Assembly (NCBI RefSeq): GCF_016907315.1
Contig: NZ_JAFBBS010000001.1
Location: 1,426,001 to 1,490,000 of the forward strand
Length of the DNA stretch: 64,000 bases
From: Microbacterium esteraromaticum
GTDB lineage: Bacteria; Actinomycetota; Actinomycetes; Actinomycetales; Microbacteriaceae
Direction: 5' to 3'
Shown here: positions 32,336 to 41,152 of the stretch, piece after piece
Numbering within the stretch: position 1 is the first letter of the stretch
Layout: each line of letters opens with the position of its first letter
The notes under the pieces: model-generated
What the model was told of the DNA's origin: nothing
The model's input: only the letters and a program-made list of their open reading frames with translations
The model's database searches: none
Made by a program: the position numbers and the translations under genes

Positions 32336-32785
32336 ATGAAGATCCGCATCGCCGCCCTGCTGGCGCTGCCCCTGGTGCTGTGCTCATGCAGCGTCGTCGA
32401 CGCCGTAACAGCGCCCGTGGGCCCAGCCCAGATAGGCACGACGATCGAGCAGCAGGAGACGACGCAGCGACCCGCTGGAGCGCTCGACTGGTCGGCCGCG
32501 CGAGCGAGCATCGGCAGCACGGCAACGGTCTGCGGGCCGGTCGTCAGCACGTTCACAGCGACGAAGAGCGAAGGGCAGCCGACGTTCCTCAACCTCGGAG
32601 TCGACCACCCCGACCCCGCCGGCCTCACCGTCGTCATCTTCGGCGACCACCGCAGCGCCTTCCCGTTCGACCCCGCGCTCGAGTACGACGCCGCCGAGAT
32701 CTGCGTCACCGGCGAGATCCGCCCGCACGAGCAGTTCGTTCAGATCGAAGCGCGGACCCCCGAGCAGATCACCGTGATCGGCTGA
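32336..32785 (+). CDS. Probable lipoprotein with OB-fold-like domain
   Basis: A 149-aa exported protein. The signal peptide MKIRIAALLALPLVLCSCSV ends in a lipobox-like LCSC, with Cys18 (or Cys16) as the lipidation site. After a short Thr/Gln linker, about residues 52-148 resemble the bacterial OB-fold seen in many small envelope proteins (pattern TATVCGPV...FLNLG...TVVIFGD...ICVTGEI...QI). It lies divergent from pilA, so a pilus or surface function is possible but unsupported. It ends 3 nt from the convergent DUF1992 gene. Confidence 0.75.
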   Translation: MKIRIAALLALPLVLCSCSVVDAVTAPVGPAQIGTTIEQQETTQRPAGALDWSAARASIGSTATVCGPVVSTFTATKSEGQPTFLNLGVDHPDPAGLTVVIFGDHRSAFPFDPALEYDAAEICVTGEIRPHEQFVQIEARTPEQITVIG

Positions 32786-32788
32786 TCC

Positions 32789-33346
32789 TCAGCGACGCCA
32801 CCAGCGTCGAGTGCGCCGCGGCTCAGCATCCGGAAGCGTCTCGGCGCGGGCATCCGCGATCCGAGCCGCACGACGCTCCCGCCATGCCGCCACCTCGGCG
32901 TCGATGTCGCGCGGCCGCGTCACCACCGGCGGCCCGCCCCGCAGCTGCCGCCGCGCATCGACCACACGGCGGTTGAAGTCGTCGAGCACGACGCGCACAT
33001 CCTCCTCGCGGCCGAGCTGATCCAGCTCGCCGTCGAGCTCACGGTCTTCGACCCGGAGCATGAGAGCGGGCGGACCGAGGCCAGACAGGTTCTCGGTCTC
33101 GATCTTGCGGCGGATCCACCAGTCGGGATCGTGATGCGAGCCCAGGCCCTCGAGCGGCTTGCCTGCGCCGGGCAGGTTGTCGAACTCGCCCCGGCGGATC
33201 GCGAGCTGGATGGCCGTCTCGACGAACTCCGCCTTGTTCTGCGCATTGAGCACCATCGACGCTTCTGCGTCCTGATCGGCATCCGTGCTCTCGCCCGCGT
33301 CACGGCGGGCTCGGTAGCGGGCGGCATTGCTCATCGCATCAGACAT
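32789..33346 (-). CDS. DUF1992 (DnaJ-homologue subfamily C member 28-like) protein
   Basis: A 185-aa protein. The DUF1992 core covers about residues 32-105: AEFVETAIQLAIRRGEFDNL, PGAGKPL and DPDWWIRRKIE are its markers. The rest is a charged helical tail ending in RRTRRWWRR. The domain occurs with DnaJ-related proteins, though no J domain is present here, and its function is not established. The ATG at 33346 has GGAGGTG 6 nt upstream; a longer open frame to 33451 is not used. Confidence 0.88.
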   Translation of the reverse strand: MSDAMSNAARYRARRDAGESTDADQDAEASMVLNAQNKAEFVETAIQLAIRRGEFDNLPGAGKPLEGLGSHHDPDWWIRRKIETENLSGLGPPALMLRVEDRELDGELDQLGREEDVRVVLDDFNRRVVDARRQLRGGPPVVTRPRDIDAEVAAWRERRAARIADARAETLPDAEPRRTRRWWRR

Positions 33347-33432
33347 GAGAGGCACCTCCGTGCTCTCCAGGGTACGCGGGTGACGGCGCTCGGGCCCCGG
33401 GCGATCACCAAGCGCCCTGAGACAATGGGCCG

Positions 33433-33909
33433 GTGTCCTCCCCGCAGCCATCAGCCGTTCCGGCCCTGCGCATCCGTCCCTCGAAGGGGGTGGAAGAGTA
33501 TCCGGCGCTCGCCTCGATCTGGCGTGGTGCTGTCGACGCGACCCATGACTTCCTCGCAGACCCGGATCGCGACGACATCGAGGCCAGGCTGCAGTCCGAC
33601 TACTTCCCCGCGGTCGTGCTCTGCGTCGCGGAGCGCGATGGCGTGCCCGTGGGATTCGCGGGCACCCTCGACGGGAATCTCGAGATGCTCTTCATCGATG
33701 CGAGCCGGCGTGGTGAGGGAATCGGCACCGCACTGCTCTCGCACACGATCGCAGAGCATGGCGTGCGCAAGGTCGACGTCAACGAGCAGAACCTCCCGGC
33801 CACAGCCTTCTACACCCGCCGCGGGTTCGAGGTGGTCGGACGCAACGACACCGATGAGGCCGGTCGGCCTTACCCGCTGCTGCACCTCCGACTGAATCGT
33901 TCATCGTAG
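33433..33909 (+). CDS. GNAT superfamily N-acetyltransferase (YjaB-like)
   Basis: A 158-aa acetyltransferase. The acetyl-CoA loop is LEMLFIDASRRGEGIGTALL (about 80-99), followed by KVDVNEQNLPATAFYTRRGF (about 113-132), the conserved end of a compact GNAT fold with a catalytic Tyr. The N-terminal element ALASIWRGAVDATHDFL is typical of the YjaB/YiiD-like subgroup. Substrate unknown. GTG start with GACAAT 6 nt upstream, suggesting a leaderless message. Confidence 0.85.
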   Translation: MSSPQPSAVPALRIRPSKGVEEYPALASIWRGAVDATHDFLADPDRDDIEARLQSDYFPAVVLCVAERDGVPVGFAGTLDGNLEMLFIDASRRGEGIGTALLSHTIAEHGVRKVDVNEQNLPATAFYTRRGFEVVGRNDTDEAGRPYPLLHLRLNRSS

Positions 33910-33931
33910 TTCTGTTCGAAGATTAGGGGTC

Positions 33932-33948
33932 AGAAAGTGTCGCTTTCT
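33932..33948. promoter_or_regulatory. Hairpin upstream of the DUF222/HNH gene
   Basis: AGAAAG-TGTCG-CTTTCT lies in an 85-nt spacer that is notably A/T-rich (33910-33994). It begins 23 nt after the GNAT stop and ends 46 nt before the HNH gene. Terminator, operator or promoter element cannot be told apart. Confidence 0.35.
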
Positions 33949-33994
33949 CGTACCTTTGGTTTACTGCGGGTGGACTGAGACCTAGGCTTCTTTC

Positions 33995-35350
33995 ATGTCA
34001 GTAACCGCTCTTCATCCCCTGCGAGAGGCCGTCGCGGCTCTCGCCGGCATGTGGGCGGATGCTGCGACCGCAGCCGATCTCGACCGCGCTGACCTCGTGT
34101 CGATGACCCGCGCCATCGGGTCGGCCAGACGTGCGCTCGACGCCCTGCAGGCGGATATCGCCGCGGCGATCGCGCATGAGTCGCGGCCCGAGCTGGGCGC
34201 GGAGTCACTCGCAAAGCAGCAGGGGTTCCGGAACACGGCGCAGCTCATCGCCACGACCACCGGCACCAGCGCAGGAGACGCCGCTCGGCTGGTGAAGGTC
34301 GGGGAGGCGATCGCTCCGCGGCGTGATCTTCTGGGCGAGCCGGCGCCGGCGAAGTATCCGGCCGTGCAGGCGGGCGTGATCTCTGGCGCCCTCGGCGGGC
34401 CGGCCGCAGCGCTGATCGTGGAGTTCCTCGACAGGGCACGCGTGGGCGTCGACAAGGCTGTCGTGGCCGATGTGGAGCGGCAGCTCGTCGACCGAGCGGT
34501 CGGACTGTCACTCGACGACGTCCGCCGGCTGGTGAAGCGCGCCGAAGCGCTGCTCGAAGCAGACAGGCTCGAAGCGCGCGAAGAAGAACGGCGTGCGCAG
34601 CGGTCGCTGAGCATCTTCGAGCGCGACGGGATGCTGCACCTGAACCTCGTGACGCCTGTCGAAGAGGGCGCGGCGATCAGAGCCGCGGTCGACGGATACG
34701 TGACGGCGCAGTTCCAGGCCCGGAAAGACGTCGACGCCGGCGGGGCGGATGCCGATCAGCGCACCGTCGCCATGATGCGCGCCGACGCGCTCAGCCTGTT
34801 CTGCAGCCACGTGCTCGACTGCGACAGCCGGATGCCCGTCAGCGGCGCCACCGTGATCGTCCGCATCAACGCGTCGGACCTCGAGAACGGCACCGGGCAC
34901 GGCACCATCGACGGCGTCGACCAGCCCATCTCGGTCGCCTCGGTCCGCCGGATGGCGGCGTCAGGCGGAGTGATCCCGTGCGTGCTCGACTCGACCGGAG
35001 AGATCCTCGACTGGGGACGCGAGAAGCGACTGTTCACGAGGGCTCAGAAGCTCGCGCTCGTCGATCGCGACGGCGGATGCGCCATGTGCGGGCTCCCCCC
35101 GAACATGACCGAGGTGCACCACATCAGATGGTGGAGCCGAGATGCGGGCCCGACCGACCTGCGCAACGGAATCCTGCTGTGCTCGACCTGTCACCACCGC
35201 ATTCACGACAACGGGTGGGAGATCCGCGTGGAAGGCGCCGACAGGCGATCCGGCACCAGGGGGCGAGTGTGGTTCGTCCCACCGCCCCACGTCGACCCGA
35301 CCCGAGCACCCCGCCTCGGCGGCAGAGCCCGCTACGACATCGCCGCCTGA
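33995..35350 (+). CDS. DUF222 + HNH endonuclease (13E12 repeat family)
   Basis: A 451-aa protein with an N-terminal helical DUF222 domain (about 20-310, Ala/Arg/Leu-rich) and a C-terminal HNH nuclease domain (about 350-415). The HNH shows CAMCGLPPNMTEVHHI and LCSTCHHRIHDNGWE, that is both zinc CxxC pairs and the catalytic HH, all intact. Such genes are multi-copy in actinobacterial genomes and vary between strains, and they may be linked to mobile or defence functions; the biological role is not established. The A/T-rich upstream spacer stands out from the rest of the window. Confidence 0.93.
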   Translation: MSVTALHPLREAVAALAGMWADAATAADLDRADLVSMTRAIGSARRALDALQADIAAAIAHESRPELGAESLAKQQGFRNTAQLIATTTGTSAGDAARLVKVGEAIAPRRDLLGEPAPAKYPAVQAGVISGALGGPAAALIVEFLDRARVGVDKAVVADVERQLVDRAVGLSLDDVRRLVKRAEALLEADRLEAREEERRAQRSLSIFERDGMLHLNLVTPVEEGAAIRAAVDGYVTAQFQARKDVDAGGADADQRTVAMMRADALSLFCSHVLDCDSRMPVSGATVIVRINASDLENGTGHGTIDGVDQPISVASVRRMAASGGVIPCVLDSTGEILDWGREKRLFTRAQKLALVDRDGGCAMCGLPPNMTEVHHIRWWSRDAGPTDLRNGILLCSTCHHRIHDNGWEIRVEGADRRSGTRGRVWFVPPPHVDPTRAPRLGGRARYDIAA

Positions 35351-35419
35351 CGCCCGCGCGGCCGGCGCGGCGACCCTCCCGGCCCGGCACCCGCCGCGCG
35401 GGGCGTCCGAGCCACCCCA

Positions 35420-35425
35420 TAGGCT
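35420..35425 (+). promoter_or_regulatory. -10 box of the MATE transporter gene
   Basis: TAGGCT, 6 nt before the GTG at 35432; the gap is CGTGAG. Confidence 0.45.
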
Positions 35426-35431
35426 CGTGAG

Positions 35432-36766
35432 GTGGCATCCACCGCATCCCCTTCCTCCTCTCTCAACCGCGAGATCCTGCGCCTCGCGGTGCCGGCGCTG
35501 GGCGCGCTCGTCGCCGAGCCCGCCTTCCTCATCCTCGACTCGGTGATGGTCGGCCACCTCGGCACATCACCCCTCGCCGGCCTCGGCATCGCCAGCGCCG
35601 TGCTGCAGACGATCGTCGGCCTGATGATCTTCCTCGCGTACTCGACGACCCCCGCCGTGGCCCGCCGATTCGGCGCCGGCAACCCCGGCGACGCCGTCTC
35701 GGTCGGCATCGACGGCATGTGGCTCGCCCTCGGACTCGGCGCCGTGCTCGCCGCCGCCGGAGCCGTCGCGAGCCCCGCACTGGTCGCCGCGTTCGGGGCA
35801 TCCGACGCCGTCTCGACTGAGGCGCAGACCTACCTCACCATCTCGATGTGGGGCCTGCCCGCCATGCTCATCGTGTTCGCCGCGACCGGGCTGCTGCGCG
35901 GCATGCAAGACACCATGACCCCGCTGTGGATCGCCGGTCTCGGCTTCGGCGCCAACGCCCTGCTCAACTGGATCTTCATCTACGGGTTCGGCTGGGGCAT
36001 CGCCGGCTCCGCCTTCGGCACCGTCGCCGCGCAGTGGGGGATGGTCGCCGCGTACGTCGTCGTCATCCGCCGCCTCGCCCTCAGGCACGGCGCATCGATG
36101 AAGGCGCAGCGCGACGGCATCCGCGGCACCGCCCGCTCGGGCGGATGGCTGTTCCTGCGCACCGTCAGCCTGCGCGTCGCACTGCTGGCGACCGTCGCGG
36201 TCGCGACCGGCATCGGCACGCAGGAGCTCGCCGGCTGGCAGATCGCCTTCACCATCTTCTCGACCGCCGCGTTCGCGCTCGACGCGCTCGCGATCGCCGC
36301 GCAGGCGATGATCGGCAAGAGCCTCGGCTCGGGCGACATCGACCAGGTGCACCGCGTGCTGCGCCGCACCGTCGCGTGGGGCGCATGGTTCGGCGTGATC
36401 GTCGGCGCCACGATCGCCGCCCTGTCTGGCGTGATCGGGGTCGTCTTCACCGGGGATGCCGAGATCGGCGCGCTCGTGCAGCCCGCCTTCCTCGTGCTCG
36501 CCATCGCCCAGCCGATCGCCGGAATCGTGTTCGTGCTCGACGGCGTGCTGATGGGCGCGAACGACGCCCGCTACCTCGCGATCGCCGGTCTGCTCAACCT
36601 CGTGCCGTTCCTCCCTGCACTGTGGATCATCTCAGCCACCGGCGTCGACGGCACAGCAGGCCTCATCTGGCTCGCCGCCGCCTTCTTCGGCATCTACCTG
36701 CTCGCCCGCCTCGGCACGCTCGGCTGGCGGGTGCGCACCGACGCCTGGACCAGGGTCGGCGCCTGA
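35432..36766 (+). CDS. MATE family efflux transporter (DinF-like)
   Basis: A 444-aa cation-coupled multidrug exporter with 12 hydrophobic segments in two six-helix repeats. The first repeat begins EILRLAVPALGALVAEPAFL, with DSVMVGHLGTSPLAGLGIA following. The second begins near 235 with FLRTVSLRVALLATVAVATG and AIAAQAMIGKSLGSGD. The DinF branch is indicated by EPAFLILDSVMVGHLG. Substrates are often cationic drugs or, for DinF, bile salts and oxidants; none can be assigned here. GTG start, probably leaderless, monocistronic. Confidence 0.93.
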   Translation: MASTASPSSSLNREILRLAVPALGALVAEPAFLILDSVMVGHLGTSPLAGLGIASAVLQTIVGLMIFLAYSTTPAVARRFGAGNPGDAVSVGIDGMWLALGLGAVLAAAGAVASPALVAAFGASDAVSTEAQTYLTISMWGLPAMLIVFAATGLLRGMQDTMTPLWIAGLGFGANALLNWIFIYGFGWGIAGSAFGTVAAQWGMVAAYVVVIRRLALRHGASMKAQRDGIRGTARSGGWLFLRTVSLRVALLATVAVATGIGTQELAGWQIAFTIFSTAAFALDALAIAAQAMIGKSLGSGDIDQVHRVLRRTVAWGAWFGVIVGATIAALSGVIGVVFTGDAEIGALVQPAFLVLAIAQPIAGIVFVLDGVLMGANDARYLAIAGLLNLVPFLPALWIISATGVDGTAGLIWLAAAFFGIYLLARLGTLGWRVRTDAWTRVGA

Positions 36767-36888
36767 CCCTCTGACGCCGCCGACGAACCCCGGGTTCCGT
36801 ACGGCGCCGGACTCACGCCGCCCACACCGGCGCGGACTGGCGCCGACCGTCCCGGACCGGCGCCGAACAGCGCGGATGAGTCACCTGC

Positions 36889-38604
36889 TCAGGCGACCTC
36901 GCCCGCTGCCACCGTCTCGGCGAGCATGTGCACCCGAGGCAGGTGGTGCGCTCCATAGAAGTCGGCAGACACCAGGCGCGCGGCGTCAGAAGCATCCAGA
37001 GTCTCGTGCGTCAGCACAGCGGCGACTGCGAGAGCATGCATCCAGCCACCGGCGAGCGTTCCGAGCAGCATCAGGTACGGCACGCTGACGCCGTACGCGT
37101 CGCGGGTCGCGCCGAAGCCCACGACGGATGCCGTGGCGCGGCGAGCCGCCTCCACCGCGCGCTCGAGGCGATCGGCCGTGCGCCCCGCGACCTCGTGGTC
37201 GAGGGCGCGCAGCTGCCCCACGGTCTCACCGATGAGACCGAACAGCGACTCGGCCGTCGCGCCGCCGTCGCGGATCACCTTGCGACCGATGAGGTCGTTC
37301 GACTGGATCGCGGTCGTGCCCTCGTAGATCGGCATGATCCGGGCATCCCGGTAGTGCTGCGCGACGCCGGTCTCTTCGATGAAGCCCATACCGCCGTGCA
37401 CCTGGATCGCATCGCTCGTGAGGGCGACGGCGTCTTCGGTCGCCCAGCCCTTCAGGATCGGCACGAAGAACTCCGCCAGCGATCCCGTCCCGTCGGTGTC
37501 GGCGCGGTCGAACAGGTCGCCGAGGTAGACGCCGAGAGCGCGCATGGCGAACAGGCGGCTCTGCATCGACAGCAGCAGCCGGCGCACGTCAGGGTGCTCG
37601 GCGATCGGCGCGCCGGCGGGGCGGTCGAGCACCGCGCCCTGACGGCGGTCGTTCGTGTAGGCGACGGCCTGCTGGTAGGCCCGGTCGGAGATTCCGGTCG
37701 CCTGGAAGCCCATGCCAGCGCGCGCCGAGTTCATCATGACGAACATGCCCGCGAGCCCGCCGCCGACCTCGCCGACGAGGTACCCGGTCGCGTCCTCGTA
37801 GGCGAGCACGCAGGTGGGGCTGCCGTGGATGCCGAGCTTGTGCTCGAGCGCCACCGTCGCGACGGCGTTGCGCTCGCCCGGCTTGCCCGACGCGTCGGGC
37901 AGGAACTTGGGCACGACGAACAGCGACAGGCCCTTCGCCCCGGCGGGGGCGTCGGGCGTGCGCGCGAGCACGAGGTGCACGATGTTCTCGGCGACGTCGT
38001 GGTCGCCCCAGGTGATGAAGATCTTCTGGCCGCTGACGCCCCACGATCCGTCGGCGCGCGGGGTGGCGATCGTGCGGATCGCGCCCAGGTCGGTGCCGGC
38101 GTCGGGCTCGGTGAGGTTCATCGTGCCTGTCCACTCGCCCGAGACGAGCTTGGTGAGGTAGATCTCGCGGAGCTCGTCGGATGCCGCCGCATCGAGCGCG
38201 TGGATCTGACCGGCTGTCAGAAGCCAGCAGAGCGCGAAGGCGGCGTTGGAGGCGTTCCAGATCTCACCCAGGCCCGCGCGGATCGACCCGGGCAGGCCAT
38301 CGCCGCCGGCCGACTCGGGCGCCTCGGCGCTGACCCAGCCTGCCTCGACGAACGCCTGGTAGGCCTGGGCGAAGCCGTCGGGAAGCCGCACCTGCCCGTC
38401 TTCGATGCGAGCGCCCTCGCGGTCGCCGCTGGTTTCGAGCGGTGCGAGGACGGATGCCGCGAACTCGCCGGCCCCCGCGATGATCTCGGTGGCATCCTCG
38501 GCCGTGAACGCGCCGCTCGTCGCGCGGGCGGGCAGGTCGAGACCGAACGCCTCGCCGAAGAGGAAGCGGTAGTCGTCGACCGGGGGGACGTAGTCGGATG
38601 CCAT
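36889..38604 (-). CDS. Acyl-CoA dehydrogenase
   Basis: A 571-aa flavoprotein that introduces the alpha-beta double bond into acyl-CoA. It belongs to the longer acyl-CoA dehydrogenase branch (about 570-600 aa) with an N-terminal extension. Landmarks are MNLTEPDAGTDLGAIRT (FAD/substrate loop, about 160-176), GQKIFITWGDHD (about 192-203), DAIQVHGGMGFIEETGVAQHYRD (about 405-427; the QxHGGxGxxxE motif) and ARIMPIYEGTTAIQSNDLIG (about 428-447), where the Glu is the usual catalytic base. A C-terminal helical region follows. The ATG at 38604 has GGAG 8 nt upstream. No beta-oxidation partners are adjacent. Confidence 0.95.
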   Translation of the reverse strand: MASDYVPPVDDYRFLFGEAFGLDLPARATSGAFTAEDATEIIAGAGEFAASVLAPLETSGDREGARIEDGQVRLPDGFAQAYQAFVEAGWVSAEAPESAGGDGLPGSIRAGLGEIWNASNAAFALCWLLTAGQIHALDAAASDELREIYLTKLVSGEWTGTMNLTEPDAGTDLGAIRTIATPRADGSWGVSGQKIFITWGDHDVAENIVHLVLARTPDAPAGAKGLSLFVVPKFLPDASGKPGERNAVATVALEHKLGIHGSPTCVLAYEDATGYLVGEVGGGLAGMFVMMNSARAGMGFQATGISDRAYQQAVAYTNDRRQGAVLDRPAGAPIAEHPDVRRLLLSMQSRLFAMRALGVYLGDLFDRADTDGTGSLAEFFVPILKGWATEDAVALTSDAIQVHGGMGFIEETGVAQHYRDARIMPIYEGTTAIQSNDLIGRKVIRDGGATAESLFGLIGETVGQLRALDHEVAGRTADRLERAVEAARRATASVVGFGATRDAYGVSVPYLMLLGTLAGGWMHALAVAAVLTHETLDASDAARLVSADFYGAHHLPRVHMLAETVAAGEVA

Positions 38605-38644
38605 GGTGCACTCCATTCGGGTGAAACTCAGACCCAGTTTACGC

Positions 38645-38657
38645 GAGACTGCGTCTC
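38645..38657. promoter_or_regulatory. Operator-like palindrome upstream of the acyl-CoA dehydrogenase gene
   Basis: GAGAC-TGC-GTCTC, with a related CTCAGAC word 20 nt closer to the gene. It could be a TetR-type (FadR-like) site. The evidence is only symmetry and position. Confidence 0.3.
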
Positions 38658-38684
38658 AGTGGAATGGGCGAGTCCGGCATCCGC

Positions 38685-39305
38685 TCAGGCGTACCGGCGG
38701 CACCACTCGTACATCACGACGGCGGCGGCGGCACTGGCGTTGATCGAGCGGGTCGAGCCGTACTGCGTGATCTCGATGTGGCCGGATGCCGCGGCGAGCG
38801 CCTCATCCGACAGCCCAGGCCCCTCCTGCCCGAACAGCAGGACGCAGCGCTCGGGCAGCTCGGCGCGGTCGACCGGCACGGCCTCGCCGACGTTGTCGAC
38901 GGCGATGATCGGGATGCCCTCGCTCGCAGCCCACGCCGCGAACGTCTCGACGTCGGGATGGTGCACCACGTGCTGGTACCGGTCTGTGACCATCGCGCCG
39001 CGCTTGTTCCACCGCCGACGGCCGATGATGTGCACGGTATCGGCGAGGAAGGCATTGGCGCTGCGCACGATCGAGCCGATGTTCATGTCGTGCTGCCAGT
39101 TCTCGATGGCGACATGGAACGGATGCCGCTGCGTGTCGAGGTCGGCGACGATGGCATCCATCCGCCAGTACCGGTAGCGGTCGATGACGTTGCGGGTGTC
39201 GCCGTGCGCGAGCAGCTCGTGGTCGTAGTGCTCATCGGCCGGCCACTCGCCCTGCCATGGGCCGACGCCGTAGCCCGGCTGCGCCTCTGAACCGGTCTCA
39301 TCCAT
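38685..39305 (-). CDS. SPOUT-family RNA 2'-O-methyltransferase (TrmH/SpoU)
   Basis: A 206-aa enzyme that transfers a methyl group from SAM to ribose 2'-OH of tRNA or rRNA. Motif 1 NWQHDMNIGSIVRSANAF (about 75-92) contains the catalytic Asn/Arg. Motif 2 is CVLLFGQEGPGLSDEAL and motif 3 is IEITQYGSTRSINASAAAAVVMYEW, forming the trefoil-knot SAM site. Compared with TrmH it has an N-terminal extension without an RNA-binding L30 domain. Which nucleotide is modified cannot be inferred. The start is at ATG 39305 (or GTG 39308); the longer frame upstream overlaps mntH regulatory DNA. Confidence 0.9.
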   Translation of the reverse strand: MDETGSEAQPGYGVGPWQGEWPADEHYDHELLAHGDTRNVIDRYRYWRMDAIVADLDTQRHPFHVAIENWQHDMNIGSIVRSANAFLADTVHIIGRRRWNKRGAMVTDRYQHVVHHPDVETFAAWAASEGIPIIAVDNVGEAVPVDRAELPERCVLLFGQEGPGLSDEALAAASGHIEITQYGSTRSINASAAAAVVMYEWCRRYA

Positions 39306-39413
39306 CACGACCCAGCGTAGCCGCGGGTGCCCCTGCCGGCTCGAATCGCTCAGGTCGGGGGCCGCGATCGGCGCCGGTCGAATGATCTGGAAGCGAGGGC
39401 CACCGATGCTATG

Positions 39414-39429
39414 TTTAGGCATGCCGAAA
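39414..39429. promoter_or_regulatory. MntR/DtxR-type operator over the mntH start codon
   Basis: TTTAGGCATGCCGAAA, a 16-bp palindrome with one mismatched pair, resembles DtxR-family metal boxes. The mntH ATG is its centre. TATGTT (39410-39415) just upstream may be the -10, so a bound repressor would block the start site directly. A DtxR-family gene is encoded 1.7 kb downstream. Confidence 0.7.
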
Positions 39430-40707
39430 AATCAGGTTCATGAACCCGGTCCGCAGCCGATCCGGGTGCGCAGGTCATGGATGCGCAGCGCCTGGCTGCT
39501 CGGCCCCGCCCTCGTCGCCGGCGTCGCCTACCTCGACCCCGGCAACGTCGCGAGCAACATGACCGCCGGCGCCCGCTACGGCTACCTGCTCGTGTGGGTC
39601 GTGATCGCAGGCAACGTGATGGCCTGGCTGATCCAGTACCTCTCGGCGAAGCTCGGCATCGTCACGGGTCGCAGCCTGCCCGAGGTGCTGGGCACCCGCA
39701 TCCGCAACCGCTGGGCGCGCCGCGCGTACTGGCTGCAGGCAGAGCTCGTCGCCATGGCAACCGACATCGCCGAGGTGCTCGGCGGAGCGGTCGCACTGAA
39801 CCTGCTCTTCGGCGTGCCTCTGCTGCTGGGCGGCGCGATCACCGGTGCCGTCTCGATCGTGCTGCTCGCGATCCAGACCCGCCGCGGACCACGGCATTTC
39901 GAGTTCGTCATCATCGGCCTGATGACCGTGATCGTCATCGGGTTCGTCGCCGGGCTGTTCGTCGCACCGCCCGACCCCGCCGGCGTGGTCGGCGGCATGC
40001 TGCCGCGCTTCGCCGACAGCGGATCGGTGCTGCTCGCGGCATCCATCCTCGGTGCGACCGTCATGCCGCACGCGATCTACGCGCACAGCGCCCTGACCCG
40101 CGACCGGTTCGGTTCCGGCAGCGGCACGGCCTCTTCGGGGTCGCGACTTCCGAGCATCCGGATGCTGCTCACCGTCACCCGCTGGGATGTGACCATCGCC
40201 ATGATCATCGCCGGCTCGGTGAATCTCGCGATCCTGCTGCTTGCCGCCGCCAATCTGCCCGGCGTCGAGGGCACCGACTCGCTCGAGGGTGCGCACGCCG
40301 CGATCAGCGCCGGACTCGGGCCGATCATCGGCACCCTCTTCGCGGTCGGCCTGCTGGCATCAGGGCTCGCCTCGACCTCGGTCGGCGCCTACGCCGGGGC
40401 CGAGATCATGCACGGGCTGCTGACCGTGCGCGTGCCTGTGCTCGCGCGGCGGCTGGTCACGCTGATCCCGGCGCTCATCATCCTCGGCGTCGGGTTCGAC
40501 CCCACGCTGGCGCTCGTGCTCAGCCAGGTCGTGCTGTCGTTCGGCATCCCGTTCGCCCTGATCCCGCTCGTGGTCCTGACCGCTCAGCGTCGCACGCTCG
40601 GCGAGCACGCGAACCGGCGGCTGACCACGGTGCTCGGCGTGGTGTTCGCCGCTCTGCTGATCACGCTCAACGGCGTGCTGCTCTGGCTCGTCGCGACCGG
40701 GGCCTGA
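39421..40707 (+). CDS. mntH: Nramp-family manganese transporter MntH
   Basis: A 428-aa proton-coupled divalent metal importer. The metal-binding DPGN of helix 1 lies at residues 39-42, and the helix 6 motif MPHAIYAHS lies near 214, with the Met/His pair typical of Mn2+/Fe2+ selectivity. Eleven hydrophobic segments are visible. I chose ATG 39421 (MPKNQVHEPG), which lies inside the metal box and has no ribosome binding site, consistent with a leaderless message; upstream in-frame ATGs would precede the promoter. Expression is likely repressed by Mn-bound MntR. Confidence 0.94.
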   Translation: MPKNQVHEPGPQPIRVRRSWMRSAWLLGPALVAGVAYLDPGNVASNMTAGARYGYLLVWVVIAGNVMAWLIQYLSAKLGIVTGRSLPEVLGTRIRNRWARRAYWLQAELVAMATDIAEVLGGAVALNLLFGVPLLLGGAITGAVSIVLLAIQTRRGPRHFEFVIIGLMTVIVIGFVAGLFVAPPDPAGVVGGMLPRFADSGSVLLAASILGATVMPHAIYAHSALTRDRFGSGSGTASSGSRLPSIRMLLTVTRWDVTIAMIIAGSVNLAILLLAAANLPGVEGTDSLEGAHAAISAGLGPIIGTLFAVGLLASGLASTSVGAYAGAEIMHGLLTVRVPVLARRLVTLIPALIILGVGFDPTLALVLSQVVLSFGIPFALIPLVVLTAQRRTLGEHANRRLTTVLGVVFAALLITLNGVLLWLVATGA

Positions 40708-40810
40708 CGCGGGCCCACTCCACTCGCTCTCGTCGAGACAAAGCCCGGCAGACAATCTCCGCAGCAGCGGCGAAAGCAGCGCGATCGAAGGGCCGGGCGA
40801 GCACCGCGGG

Positions 40811-40816
40811 TAGGCT
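40811..40816 (+). promoter_or_regulatory. -10 box of the small membrane protein/mntR operon
   Basis: TAGGCT, 7 nt before the ATG at 40824; the gap is CGAGAGC. Confidence 0.45.
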
Positions 40817-40823
40817 CGAGAGC

Positions 40824-41150
40824 ATGCCCTCCTCCCCCGCCAAGAAGCACCGCGACGACTCCGAGGCGCGCCGCGCGATGCAGCTGAGCACCTGGTTCGC
40901 GCTCGGTGCGGCGGCGCTGGGAGTGCTGCTCATCGCGCTGCCGAAGCTGCTGCCCGCGGGCGGACCGTGGGTGCAGCTGGGTCTCGGCGCGCTGACGCTG
41001 TTCCTCGCCTTCCGCGCCCGCACGATCGGCACGCGAGGCGTCAACGACTACGACGGACGCCTGTCACTGCTCGCGGCGATCGCCGGCTTCGCGATCCTCT
41101 TCTTCGCGGGCAACGCCGCCTTCACCGTGCTCGCCTCGATGAACGGCTGA
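40824..41150 (+). CDS. Small three-TM membrane protein, unknown
   Basis: A 108-aa protein with a charged N-terminus (SPAKKHRDDSEARR) and three hydrophobic segments at about 24-42, 47-65 and 82-104. No family recognised. Its stop is two bases before the mntR GTG, so the two are almost certainly co-transcribed, and a link to metal homeostasis is possible. Confidence 0.8.
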   Translation: MPSSPAKKHRDDSEARRAMQLSTWFALGAAALGVLLIALPKLLPAGGPWVQLGLGALTLFLAFRARTIGTRGVNDYDGRLSLLAAIAGFAILFFAGNAAFTVLASMNG

Positions 41151-41152
41151 CC

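Noticed and set aside
33995..35350. Group I/II intron or homing endonuclease
   Set aside because: The HNH domain is fused to DUF222 in a free-standing gene, with no intron structure or interrupted host gene.
36928..39177. A 749-codon + strand open frame
   Set aside because: Mirror of the acyl-CoA dehydrogenase and methyltransferase genes; no recognisable fold.
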